A stretch of 52,644 nt of DNA from Candidatus Woesearchaeota archaeon (GCA_016935175.1 JAFGRK010000033.1:1-52644), one strand, 5' to 3'. Numbered from the stretch's first letter, positions 32,933 to 40,449 are shown. The notes: generated by a model from the letters alone, not told the origin. A program made the numbers and translations.

Positions 32933-33087
32933 TAGCGGGGGGTAGATTTGAACTACCGACCTCCGGGTCTCTCTAAGAGCGTTATCTCTTTTATGAGCCT
33001 TCCGCACAAGATAAACTTTCATTATCCTGTTCGACGGGCACTCCTAGTTAGGCATGTGTAGTAGGACACATTCTGCCCTACCCCGCT
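32933..33087 (-). tRNA. Initiator tRNA-Met(CAT) with three introns
   Basis: Acceptor AGCGGGG/CCCCGCT (A1:U72, the archaeal initiator mark), discriminator A. T arm GGTAG-TTCAAAT-CTACC; variable AGGTC. Intron 1, in the D-loop (33048-33072, 25 bases): exon GGGC pairs with intron GCCT; hairpin ATGTGT/ACACAT. Intron 2, in the anticodon stem at 29/30 (33000-33031, 32 bases): CCGT/GCGG helix; hairpin ACAGGATAA/TTATCTTGT. Intron 3 at 37/38 (32969-32991, 23 bases): CTC/GAG pairing; hairpin AAGAG/CTCTT. Removal leaves 75 bases with anticodon stem TCGGG/CCCGG and loop CTCATAA. Without introns 1 and 2 excised, no cloverleaf forms. Confidence 0.93.
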
Positions 33088-33114
33088 ATGTACCGAGGAG
33101 TTTATTGTGTATCA

Positions 33115-33122
33115 TTTAAATA
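33115..33122 (-). promoter_or_regulatory. TATA box of initiator tRNA-Met
   Basis: TATTTAAA on the minus strand, 28-35 bases upstream of the tRNA 5' end. Confidence 0.65.
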
Positions 33123-33166
33123 ACTTGCGATGATATTATAGAATCAATGTAGAATAATATTCCAAA

Positions 33167-33613
33167 CTATTTTTCTCCCCAAGGATAGACAACCCACTTA
33201 TCAGTCTGCCTCACAGAAAAATCAGGCTTGAACTTGGACCAGGGCTTGCAATGCAAGACAGCGAACTTCACCTCAGAAGGAGAAAAAGAATCTAAGTACT
33301 CCTTCACCACCTCAAGGCTCTCGCCAGTGTCAACAACCTCATCCACCACCAAGACCTTCAGGCCCTTGACTTTCAACCCAAGATCCTCAAAGACATAGGG
33401 CTTGCAATGCTTCTTGCAATCATCATAGCTCTTTACTCCTATACTAGCCAAAAGCTCCACTCCAAGGTATTCAGAAAGAAAACGAGCAGGTACCCATCCA
33501 CCGCGGGAAATGCCTATCATGACATCAGGCTTGAACTTGCTCTTCCTGACCTTCTCAGCCAGCTCCTTGCAAAGAGTTACCAGTTCCTCAAAGCTGACAT
33601 GATGCTTTTCCAT
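33167..33613 (-). CDS. Purine phosphoribosyltransferase (Gpt/Hpt-like)
   Basis: 148 residues from ATG 33613. VLVVDEVVDTGESLEVV is the PRPP-binding signature, and IGISRGGWVPAR is the pyrophosphate loop. The short length and the C-terminal KWVVYPWGEK match archaeal xanthine/hypoxanthine phosphoribosyltransferases of the Gpt-like group, which salvage purine bases with PRPP. A longer frame to 33706 runs into the tRNA-Ser flank. CTTTTATATT at 33650-33641, 28-37 bases before 33613, settles the start. Confidence 0.9.
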   Translation of the reverse strand: MEKHHVSFEELVTLCKELAEKVRKSKFKPDVMIGISRGGWVPARFLSEYLGVELLASIGVKSYDDCKKHCKPYVFEDLGLKVKGLKVLVVDEVVDTGESLEVVKEYLDSFSPSEVKFAVLHCKPWSKFKPDFSVRQTDKWVVYPWGEK

Positions 33614-33651
33614 GCGAAAGACCCTTAAAAATAATGTGAAAATATAAAAGC

Positions 33652-33857
33652 GCCACGGCCCGGACAACAAAAGCAAGCTTTTGAGCCCGTGCCTTAGGCG
33701 TTTCACTTCGTTCTACGCCACGGCCCGGATTTGAACCGGGGATTCCCGAAGGAACAGGATTAGCAATCCTGCGCTCTACCAGGCTAAGCGACCGTGGCAA
33801 CGTAGTTGCGAGGTTGCTTATTCAGAAACCTCAGTTTCTGTCATAAGCGACCGTAGC
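33652..33857 (-). repeat. Duplicated tRNA-Ser ends flanking the intact tRNA-Ser
   Basis: A 14-base copy of the tRNA 5' end (33844-33857, one mismatch to 33785-33798) lies 46 bases upstream. A 13-base copy of the 3' end (33652-33664, identical to 33717-33729) lies 52 bases downstream. The outer copies can still pair as an acceptor-like stem, GCTACGG/CCGTGGC (one wobble). Each flank also folds: GCTTAT..CAGAAAC/GTTTCTG..ATAAGC upstream and CAAAAGC/GCTTTTG downstream. The promoter box TTTTTAAAAA is spaced for the outer, not the inner, 5' end. Confidence 0.7.
33716..33798 (-). tRNA. tRNA-Ser(GCT), no intron
   Basis: Acceptor GCCACGG/CCGTGGC, discriminator G. D arm GCTT..GAGC. Anticodon stem CAGGA/TCCTG with loop TTGCTAA (anticodon GCT). 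The long class II variable arm TTCC-TTC-GGGAA is as expected for Ser. T arm CCCGG-TTCAAAT-CCGGG. It is the only one of the four tRNAs here without an intron. It sits inside duplicated fragments of its own two ends (see the 33652-33857 feature). Confidence 0.97.
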
Positions 33858-33880
33858 ACGATTTACTTGAAGTTATTCGG

Positions 33881-33890
33881 TTTTTAAAAA
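33881..33890 (-). promoter_or_regulatory. TATA-like promoter of the tRNA-Ser unit
   Basis: TTTTTAAAAA lies 24-33 bases upstream of the outer tRNA-like 5' end at 33857, but 83 or more bases upstream of the true tRNA-Ser. The primary transcript therefore probably begins at the outer fragment. Confidence 0.5.
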
Positions 33891-33945
33891 GTTTTGCTTA
33901 TCTTATAGCAAAATATTAAAAATGCAAGCTTAACCATTGGTTCCT

Positions 33946-35937
33946 ATGGCAAGAAGAGCATTGTTGCTTATGGTTTTGCTGCTGGTTCCTGTATTAGTGG
34001 CTTCCCAGGACGAGGCTTTGTTTGACTACCATGCCTTGGACCTGGAAATGCTTATCACTAATAGGTTTGAGCTTGTGGCTTCTTCATCAGGCTTTTATGC
34101 CAACTCCGTATCTGCCCTCATCTCATGGTATCCTAGGGATGATTATCGCCAGGAAGCCGAGTATATATCTACTGTTCCAGAAGCTGATTTTGAGGATGGG
34201 AAAGGGTTCTTTTTTGAATGGCAAAAGCCTTCCAAGACCAGTTTCCTTATAGAGCAGAGCTCTAGGATTAAGGCCAAGAACGAAATCCAGAAGATAACAG
34301 GCAAAGTTGAATTTCCAATCGAGGAGCTGGACCCTTATTATTCTGATTACCTGGTGCCTATGGAAATAATTGACATAAATGATGACATAAGGTCATTGGC
34401 TTCCAGCCTGGCCAAGGGAGAGGATGACCTTTATGGCGTAGTTTTTAACCTGGCGCTATGGGTTCAGGAGAATGTTGAGTATGACTTGTCTACCATAACT
34501 GCAGACGCCTCCCAGAAGGCTAGCTGGGTGCTTAAGAACAGGAAGGGTGTTTGCGACGAGATAACCAGCCTTTTCATCTCATTGTGCAGGAGCCTTGGAA
34601 TACCTGCAAGGTTTGTCACTGGAATCTCTTATTCCAATGTCAACTTGCAGAACGATGGATGGGGCCCTCATGGATGGGCAGAAGTTTATTTCCCAGGCTA
34701 CGGTTGGGTGCCTTTTGATGTGACTTATAAGGAGCTTGGCTACTTGGATGCCGCTCATATCAAGCTAAAGGACAGCCTTGATGCCAAGGAGGTTAGCGTG
34801 AATTATTCTGCAACAGGAAGTAATCTGGAGATAAAGCCAGGCTTGCTCAATGCCTCTGTGACTGTGTTATCTCATGATTATCTAGTCAGGCCTCTGCTTG
34901 GCTTGAGCGCTGAGGTGGTTGTCCCTGAGACTGGCTTTGGCTCTTACAACCTGTTGATAGTCACTGTGAAGAACCCTAATAATTATTATTTAGCCACCAA
35001 GGTAGCCCTGGCCAATGTCAAGGAGCTGGATATTGACGGCTCGCCTTTCAAGCAGCTGCTTTTGAAGCCTAACTCAGAGCAAAAGGTCTACTGGCTGCTA
35101 AGGGTAGGCTCAAGGCTTGACTCAAGGTTCATCTATACCTTCCCGCTGAGGATTACTGGTGAGAGGGGAGAGCAGGCTGAGACCCGCTTCAAGGCTGAGA
35201 GGGATGGGAAGCTTTACTCTGAGAACTACATGAAGCTTTTCATTGAGGAAGAACAGGCAGAGCAAAAGCCTTACTCTGACTTCCTAATCCTGAACTGCTC
35301 TGCCTCTAAGAGCAAGCTTTTCCTGGATCGGCCAGTAACCATCAACTGCTCTATCAAGAACATGGGTGACAGGACTTTAAGGAACCTGGAGGTTTGCCTG
35401 GGAAATGATTGCGTGAGCTCAATGCTGGCGGCAGGCGCATTAGCAAACTATACTTATAGCAGGAGGTTTGACACTATCGGGGTAAAGAACCTGGTTTTCA
35501 GCGCAGAGAACGAGCTGGTAGAATCATCCTATTACATGGTGCTAGAAAGCCAGGACAGGCCTTTGCTGGAAATCATTAACATAACCTATCCCAAGTCCTT
35601 ATCTTATGATGCCCAATCCCAGATAAGGTTCTTCTTGAAAAAGAAGTCTACCAATGCTCCGAAGAATGTTGTGGTAAGGCTGCAGCATGACTTTTTTGAG
35701 GAGCGATGGGAAATTGGTGAGCTATCCCAGGATTATGATTTCACAGTGGCCATAAGAGGCGATAACTTCAGGCTAGGCCAGAACCGCTTCAATATCACAG
35801 CCTCTTATGATGACGAGGAAGGCCATGAGTACCGCATGAGGGAAGAAGTTTTCATAACCCTGGACAATCCTACTTTCTGGCAGAAGATAATGGTGTGGCT
35901 GAACGGCCTTGAGCACAAGATAAATAATTGGTTCTGA
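33946..35937 (+). CDS. Secreted transglutaminase-like cysteine protein
   Basis: 663 residues. The signal peptide RRALLLMVLLLVPVLVASQDE occupies about 4-24. The transglutaminase-core domain (about 155-260) has Cys in NRKGVCDEITSLFISLCRSLGIPARFVTG, His in GPHGWAEVYFPGYGWVPFD and the following Asp. C-terminal beta-rich, Ig/NEW3-like segments follow (KNPNNYYLA..., NCSIKNMGDRTLRNLEV, with NxS/T sequons). There is no clear C-terminal anchor. Archaeal members are secreted proteases or crosslinkers of surface proteins; the activity is unproven. ATG 33946 is preferred over TTG 33937, with AAATATTAAA 26-35 bases before it. Confidence 0.85.
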   Translation: MARRALLLMVLLLVPVLVASQDEALFDYHALDLEMLITNRFELVASSSGFYANSVSALISWYPRDDYRQEAEYISTVPEADFEDGKGFFFEWQKPSKTSFLIEQSSRIKAKNEIQKITGKVEFPIEELDPYYSDYLVPMEIIDINDDIRSLASSLAKGEDDLYGVVFNLALWVQENVEYDLSTITADASQKASWVLKNRKGVCDEITSLFISLCRSLGIPARFVTGISYSNVNLQNDGWGPHGWAEVYFPGYGWVPFDVTYKELGYLDAAHIKLKDSLDAKEVSVNYSATGSNLEIKPGLLNASVTVLSHDYLVRPLLGLSAEVVVPETGFGSYNLLIVTVKNPNNYYLATKVALANVKELDIDGSPFKQLLLKPNSEQKVYWLLRVGSRLDSRFIYTFPLRITGERGEQAETRFKAERDGKLYSENYMKLFIEEEQAEQKPYSDFLILNCSASKSKLFLDRPVTINCSIKNMGDRTLRNLEVCLGNDCVSSMLAAGALANYTYSRRFDTIGVKNLVFSAENELVESSYYMVLESQDRPLLEIINITYPKSLSYDAQSQIRFFLKKKSTNAPKNVVVRLQHDFFEERWEIGELSQDYDFTVAIRGDNFRLGQNRFNITASYDDEEGHEYRMREEVFITLDNPTFWQKIMVWLNGLEHKINNWF

Positions 35938-36096
35938 AAAAGTTGCATTGGGCGCCCCGAGGGGCCATTCCCTACCCACAGCAAAAACCTGGAGTTTTTG
36001 CGCCCCAAAAGGCGTACCTTTTGTGAAGCAACCACCGTGCAAGTCCTCGCTAATGCTTCGGACGTTGCGCTGGTCGCTGGTTGCGGCAACTTTTTT
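35937..36096. repeat. Intergenic structured repeat (E6)
   Basis: Perfect 10-bp termini AAAAAGTTGC / GCAACTTTTT; the left terminus begins on the last base of the TGA stop codon. Arm 2 (36028-36084) matches the 29060-29116 arm at 55 of 57 positions by eye. Arm 1 is different, with GGCGCCCCGAGGGGCC and two hairpins, CAAAAACC..AGTTTTTG and CAAAAGG..CCTTTTG. The terminal pairs have co-varied (GTTGC/GCAAC in place of GTCGC/GCGAC). Confidence 0.92.
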
Positions 36097-36175
36097 GTTA
36101 TCTTTTCAGCAAACTTTAAAAGACAGCCAGGGTTTCTAATCTTCATAGGAAATTGCCCATGCAGAGGAGAATAAT

Positions 36176-38074
36176 ATGAGACATAAAAATATAAGACAGA
36201 AAACAATGATAAAAGACAAGAGGACAGAAGCAAGAGCACTCAAGATAGTGCCAGACACCAGCATCATAATAGAAGGGACCATATCCAAGAAGGTTGAGAA
36301 GAGCGAGCTCAGGCCTAGCATCATACTGGTGCACGAGGCAGTGATGGCAGAGCTGGAAAGCCAGGCCAACAAGAACAGGGAGACAGGCTACCTGGGATTG
36401 GAAGAGGTCAAGAAACTCAGGGAGCTAGGGGAGAAGAAGCATTTCCAGGTGATGTTCAAGGGCAACAGGCCTACTGATTTTGAGATTAAGTATGCCAAGG
36501 CAGGAGAGATTGATTCCCTGATAAGGAAGCTGGCTGCAGAGGAAAAAGCAACCCTTGTGACAGCTGACAAGGTTCAGAGCCTGGTGGCAGAGAGCAAAGG
36601 AATTAGGGTGATACTCTATGAGTTTGAGCTTGAGGAAAAGCCTTTTGTTCTGGAGAAATATTTTGACCAGGCCACCATGAGCATTCACATAAAGGAGAAC
36701 TGTTCCATAAGGGCAAAGAAAGGCAGGCCCGGAGACTGGAATTACGTCGAGGTGGAGCCTGAAGCCCTGGACCGGGAAGCAGTGAAAGAGCTGGCAAAGG
36801 CGATAGTGGAAGAGGCCAGCGGCAGGACAGACAGTTTCATAGAGGTGGAGAGGAAGGGCTCAAGCATTGTGCAGTTCATTAATTATAGGATAGTCATCAC
36901 TAGGCCTCCGTTCTCAGACGGCTATGAGATCACAGCAGTGAGGCCCATAAAGAAGCTTGCATTGCAAGAGTACGCACTCAATGACAAGATACTGAAGAGG
37001 ATTGATGACAAGGCAGAAGGAATACTCATAGCAGGTGCTCCTGGCCATGGAAAGACCACCTTTGCCCAGGCGCTGGCAGAGCATTACCTCACCAAGAAGA
37101 AAGTCATCAAGACCATTGAGTCTCCAAGAGACCTGGTATTGCCAGATGAGGTGACCCAGTACTCCATCAACTACGGAGGCAATCAGGAGATCCACGACAT
37201 ACTATTGCTGAGCAGGCCTGACTACACCATCTTTGACGAGATGAGGAACACAGAGGACTTCAGATTGTTCTCAGACCTGAGGCTTAGCGGAGTAGGCATG
37301 ATAGGAGTGCTCCACGCCACCAAGCCCATAGATGCCATCCAGAGGTTCATCGGAAGGATAGAGCTAGGAGTCATACCCCACATCATAGACACAGTAATAT
37401 TCATAACCAACGGAGCCATAGACAGGATATTCTCGCTCAGCATGGAAGTCAAGGTACCTAGCGGCATGACAGAGGCAGACCTGGCAAGGCCAGTGGTAGT
37501 TGTGAATGACTTCAACACAGGAAGGCTTGAGTTTGAGATCTACAGCTACGGAGACCAGACAGTGGTGATACCAGTCCGCACTGGATACACAACCCCTACG
37601 CAGAAACTGGCAGAGGACAGCATAAGGCGGGAGCTTAACAAGCATGTGAGCAGGGCAGAGGTAGAGATGCTTTCTGACAACAAGGTAAGGGTGTATGTGC
37701 CGTCAGGAGAGAAAGGGGCAATAATCGGCAGGCAAGGTCAGAACATTGAGGCGATTGAGAAGAAGCTTGGCTTGAGCATTGACGTGATTGAGGGAGAGCA
37801 GAAAAAAGCAGGCAAGCGAGAGGAAAGGACAGACTCATTGCCCTATCAGATAAGGATTGACAAGAAGAACATCCTGCTGAGGTTGACACCAGAGCACGCT
37901 TACAAGGAAGTGGACATCTACCTAGGGGGAGAGTTCCTGCTGTCAGCTACCTCCTCAAAGAGGAGCATGATAAAGCTCACCAAGCACAACCATGTAGGAA
38001 AGGTTCTCATAGACGGAGTGCAGGCAGGGGAGCGGCTGGAAGTCAGGGGCAGCAATGGCACCGCCAGCCAATGA
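36176..38074 (+). CDS. PIN-domain / PilT-type ATPase / KH-domain protein (COG1855)
   Basis: 632 residues in order. The PINc nuclease-like domain is at about 22-140 (IVPDTSIIIEG, then the acidic AVMAELESQ). A PilT/VirB11-like ATPase follows with Walker A GAPGHGKTTFAQALAEHY at about 285 and Walker B-like YTIFDEMRNTEDF. The Asp-box and VLHATKPIDAIQRFI are at about 385. The KH domain has VPSGEKGAIIGRQGQNIEAIE at about 510-530 (GxxG loop IIGRQG). This archaeal family probably remodels or cleaves RNA, linked to translation or RNA turnover; the exact role is unknown. Confidence 0.93.
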   Translation: MRHKNIRQKTMIKDKRTEARALKIVPDTSIIIEGTISKKVEKSELRPSIILVHEAVMAELESQANKNRETGYLGLEEVKKLRELGEKKHFQVMFKGNRPTDFEIKYAKAGEIDSLIRKLAAEEKATLVTADKVQSLVAESKGIRVILYEFELEEKPFVLEKYFDQATMSIHIKENCSIRAKKGRPGDWNYVEVEPEALDREAVKELAKAIVEEASGRTDSFIEVERKGSSIVQFINYRIVITRPPFSDGYEITAVRPIKKLALQEYALNDKILKRIDDKAEGILIAGAPGHGKTTFAQALAEHYLTKKKVIKTIESPRDLVLPDEVTQYSINYGGNQEIHDILLLSRPDYTIFDEMRNTEDFRLFSDLRLSGVGMIGVLHATKPIDAIQRFIGRIELGVIPHIIDTVIFITNGAIDRIFSLSMEVKVPSGMTEADLARPVVVVNDFNTGRLEFEIYSYGDQTVVIPVRTGYTTPTQKLAEDSIRRELNKHVSRAEVEMLSDNKVRVYVPSGEKGAIIGRQGQNIEAIEKKLGLSIDVIEGEQKKAGKREERTDSLPYQIRIDKKNILLRLTPEHAYKEVDIYLGGEFLLSATSSKRSMIKLTKHNHVGKVLIDGVQAGERLEVRGSNGTASQ

Positions 38075-38106
38075 TTTTTTTTTTCATAATCTTTAAGCTT
38101 TTTTTT
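38075..38106 (+). terminator. T-rich archaeal terminator after the COG1855 gene
   Basis: Two T-tracts (38075-38084 and 38099-38106) directly follow the stop codon. A further T5 tract ends the structured repeat at 38119-38232. Archaeal RNA polymerase stops at such tracts without needing a hairpin. Confidence 0.55.
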
Positions 38107-38118
38107 AGAGATAGTTTT

Positions 38119-38232
38119 CAAAAAGTCGCCACGGCCTACGGCACGAGCGCCACCTAAGCACTTTGCGAAGGTTAGCTCGTCGGCCGTTTGGGCGGGGGTC
38201 GCCCCACCCGGGGTGCCCAAGGTGACTTTTTG
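38119..38232. repeat. Intergenic structured repeat, reverse orientation (E7)
   Basis: Termini CAAAAAGTCGCC / GGTGACTTTTTG (one G-U-type mismatch). The C-rich arm, read on the complement, is TTGGGC-ACCCCGGGTGGGGCGACCCCC-GCCCAA, the same loop as the copies at 26226 and 29014 with one change in the inner hairpin and compensating changes in the closing stem. The other arm (ACGGCC..GGCCGT with ACGAGC/GCTCGT) keeps an asymmetric internal loop but not the sequence. It lies between COG1855 and serS. Confidence 0.88.
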
Positions 38233-38313
38233 AACGCTACCAGTTTTTAGGATAAAATATTTAAAATAAGTTGTATAGGCATAGGTTATAATTCATAGTT
38301 GAAGGTGATTGAC

Positions 38314-39597
38314 ATGTTCGATATAAATTTGATTCGTGAAAATCCAGACTTAGTCAGGCAGAACATTGAGCGAAGAAAAGACCCTGAGAAGCTGAAGATG
38401 CTTGACCAAGTGCTAAAAAATGATGTTGAGTGGAGAAAGCTCAAGAAGCAAGTGGATGATCTTAAGTGCGAGCGCAACAAGATAAGCGAGAGCATAAACC
38501 AGCAGAAAAAGCAGGGCAAGGACATCTCTGGGCTGCTAAATAAAGCCAAGGACATACCTGGTCAGGTAAAGGATATAGAGGAAAAGCAGGAACAGCTCTG
38601 GAAGAAAGTAAAGCTTGGCCTGATGCAACTGCCTAACATGATGCACGAGTCAGTGCCCTATGGCAAGGATGATTCTGAGAATGTCGAGGTAAAAAAGCAC
38701 GGCACACCCAAGAAATATGATTTCCCGCTCAAGAGCCATGCAGAGATTGCAGAGCAATTAGGCCTTGCTGATTTTGACAGGAGCACCAAGGTCGCAGGCG
38801 TAGGATTCTATTACCTGAAAAATGAGCTGGCACTGCTCAACCAGGCCTTGATAAGGTTCGCAATTGATTTCCTGGTGAAGAAAGGATATACATACGTCGA
38901 GCCGCCACTAATGCTGAAGCGAGATGCCTATGAAGGTGTAGTCTCGCTTTCTGACTTTGAGAACGTGATGTACAAGGCAGAAGGGGAAGACTATTACATG
39001 ATAGCCACAGCAGAGCACCCCCTTGGGGCTATGTACTGGAACGAGACCATACCTGAAGAGCAGTTGCCCATCAAGTTCGTGGGCTACAGCATGTGCTTCA
39101 GGAAAGAGATAGGCACGCACAGCGTTGATGAGAAAGGGCTATTTAGGACTCACCAGTTCAACAAGGTGGAACAGTTCATATTCTGCAAGCCAGAGGACAG
39201 CTGGAAGCTGCACGAGGAATTGCAAAAGAACGCAGAAGAGCTATTCACAGCGCTAGAGCTGCCGTGGAGGGCAGTCAACATCTGCACAGGAGACCTGGGA
39301 TCAATAGCAGCCAAGAAATATGACCTGGAAGTATGGATGCCAAGGCAGGAAAAATACAGGGAGATAGGCTCTAACAGCAACTGTACAGACTACCAGGCAA
39401 GAAGGCTGAATGTGAAATGCCTGGACAAGCACGGCAACAGGAGATTTTTGCACACTCTGAACAACACTGCAATTGCCACATCAAGGGCAATGGTAGCGAT
39501 ACTAGAGAACTACCAGAACAAGGACGGCACAGTCACAGTGCCCAAGGTGTTGGTGCCTTACATGAACGGGATTAAGGTTATTGGGGAGAAGAAGTAA
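38314..39597 (+). CDS. serS: Seryl-tRNA synthetase
   Basis: 427 residues from ATG 38314. The N-terminal long coiled-coil arm that clamps the tRNA-Ser variable arm is at about 28-100. The class II core has motif 2 at GYSMCFRKEIGTHSVDEKGLFR and motif 3 at LNNTAIATSRAMVAILENYQ. It is the common SerRS form, not the rare methanogen type. It charges tRNA-Ser (one substrate, GCT, lies at 33.7 kb). A TTG at 38299 opens the frame earlier, but AGGTGAT sits 6 bases before ATG 38314. Confidence 0.97.
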   Translation: MFDINLIRENPDLVRQNIERRKDPEKLKMLDQVLKNDVEWRKLKKQVDDLKCERNKISESINQQKKQGKDISGLLNKAKDIPGQVKDIEEKQEQLWKKVKLGLMQLPNMMHESVPYGKDDSENVEVKKHGTPKKYDFPLKSHAEIAEQLGLADFDRSTKVAGVGFYYLKNELALLNQALIRFAIDFLVKKGYTYVEPPLMLKRDAYEGVVSLSDFENVMYKAEGEDYYMIATAEHPLGAMYWNETIPEEQLPIKFVGYSMCFRKEIGTHSVDEKGLFRTHQFNKVEQFIFCKPEDSWKLHEELQKNAEELFTALELPWRAVNICTGDLGSIAAKKYDLEVWMPRQEKYREIGSNSNCTDYQARRLNVKCLDKHGNRRFLHTLNNTAIATSRAMVAILENYQNKDGTVTVPKVLVPYMNGIKVIGEKK

Positions 39598-39628
39598 TCA
39601 AGATAAGCAGTCCCCGCCCCTCGCTCTC

Positions 39629-39808
39629 TCACTCTCTTACTTTTTTTAGTTTCTTCTCCTGCTTGCTCTGCTTCTCTCTCACTGGCAGGTCTGAATCTAA
39701 GTCCACATCAAGCTCCTCAAAGAGCCTGCTCTCCTCATCATCTTCCCCAGGGCTTTGCCCTGGCTCATTTTTTCTCTTTTCCTTTTTAATCAATTCATCC
39801 TCTTCCAT
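39629..39808 (-). CDS. Small highly charged protein, 59 aa
   Basis: Read from the serS-39940 gap. It begins MEEDELIKKEKRKNEPGQSPGEDDEESRLFEEL, continues with an acidic stretch DVDLDSDLP and ends in basic KQEKKLKKVRE. No hydrophobic core is visible, so it is probably disordered or helical on binding a partner. An ATTTATAG-like TATA (about 39849-39856) is a reasonable distance upstream. The gene is convergent with serS, 31 bases stop to stop. Coding status rests on frame, promoter and codon pattern; it could also be a chance ORF. Confidence 0.5.
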   Translation of the reverse strand: MEEDELIKKEKRKNEPGQSPGEDDEESRLFEELDVDLDSDLPVREKQSKQEKKLKKVRE

Positions 39809-39939
39809 AAGGCATCTCTTCCATATTATGAGGAGTATTATGTCTTCCTATAAATTTTTTTTGAAAAAAACCATCCTGGCGCGTGAAAAGCCTTGAAATT
39901 TGCAAAAAATATTAAAACTACAAAAAAAGAGGCATATAT

Positions 39940-40449
39940 ATGGCACCAATACCAGGGTGGGTGTACGTTGTACTCGGCATCTTCATGATAATCTCCTCTA
40001 AGCTTATTAATAGGGCTACTGAGGACAGCAAGATGTCTGTGTTTTTCATCGTCGGGATAATATTCCTTGTAATAGGCATAGCTAAGTACATGTTGGCCAA
40101 TTACCTTGAAAATAGGAGGGCGAACTCCCATGCCAAGAAGCAAGCTGTCACCCAGGCAGCTCTTGACATCTACCAGCACCCAGGCCAGGCATCAACTAGG
40201 CATCCAGCTGCTCATCAAGCCCCTGTGGCTCCTGAATCAGCCAGGAAAGCAACACCGCAGCCTCTTCACCCTTTAGACCTTTTGCAGAGCCAAAAAGCCC
40301 CTAAGCTAAAGCAGAAAATCAATGAGCCTTACACCATAGAGCCTGGCCAAGGGCAGCAGCACTTGTCAATTATAACTTGCCCTGCTTGCGGGACCAAGCA
40401 TTATTCTTATGCCAATTTTTGCATGAGGTGCGGAACTAAGATGAGGTAA
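39940..40449 (+). CDS. Membrane protein with C-terminal zinc ribbon, 169 aa
   Basis: Two N-terminal transmembrane helices (about 7-20 and 34-52, VYVVLGIFMIISS and VFFIVGIIFLVIGIAKY) are joined by a short charged loop. A long Pro/Gln/Ala/His-rich linker (about 65-140) follows. A zinc ribbon, ITCPACGTKHYSYANFCMRCGTKMR, closes the protein (two CxxC pairs, 14 residues apart). ATATTAAA at 39909-39916 is 24-31 bases before the ATG. Its stop TAA overlaps the next ATG (TAATG), so it is coupled to the nitroreductase. Function unknown. Confidence 0.78.
   Translation: MAPIPGWVYVVLGIFMIISSKLINRATEDSKMSVFFIVGIIFLVIGIAKYMLANYLENRRANSHAKKQAVTQAALDIYQHPGQASTRHPAAHQAPVAPESARKATPQPLHPLDLLQSQKAPKLKQKINEPYTIEPGQGQQHLSIITCPACGTKHYSYANFCMRCGTKMR

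Noticed and set aside
33652-33857. Permuted tRNA gene
   Set aside because: In a permuted gene the 3' half precedes the 5' half. Here an intact tRNA-Ser lies in normal order between fragments of its ends.
35773-36334. Antisense frames around the 35937 repeat
   Set aside because: They span the stem-loop repeat and the ends of two confident genes; the composition is that of shadows.
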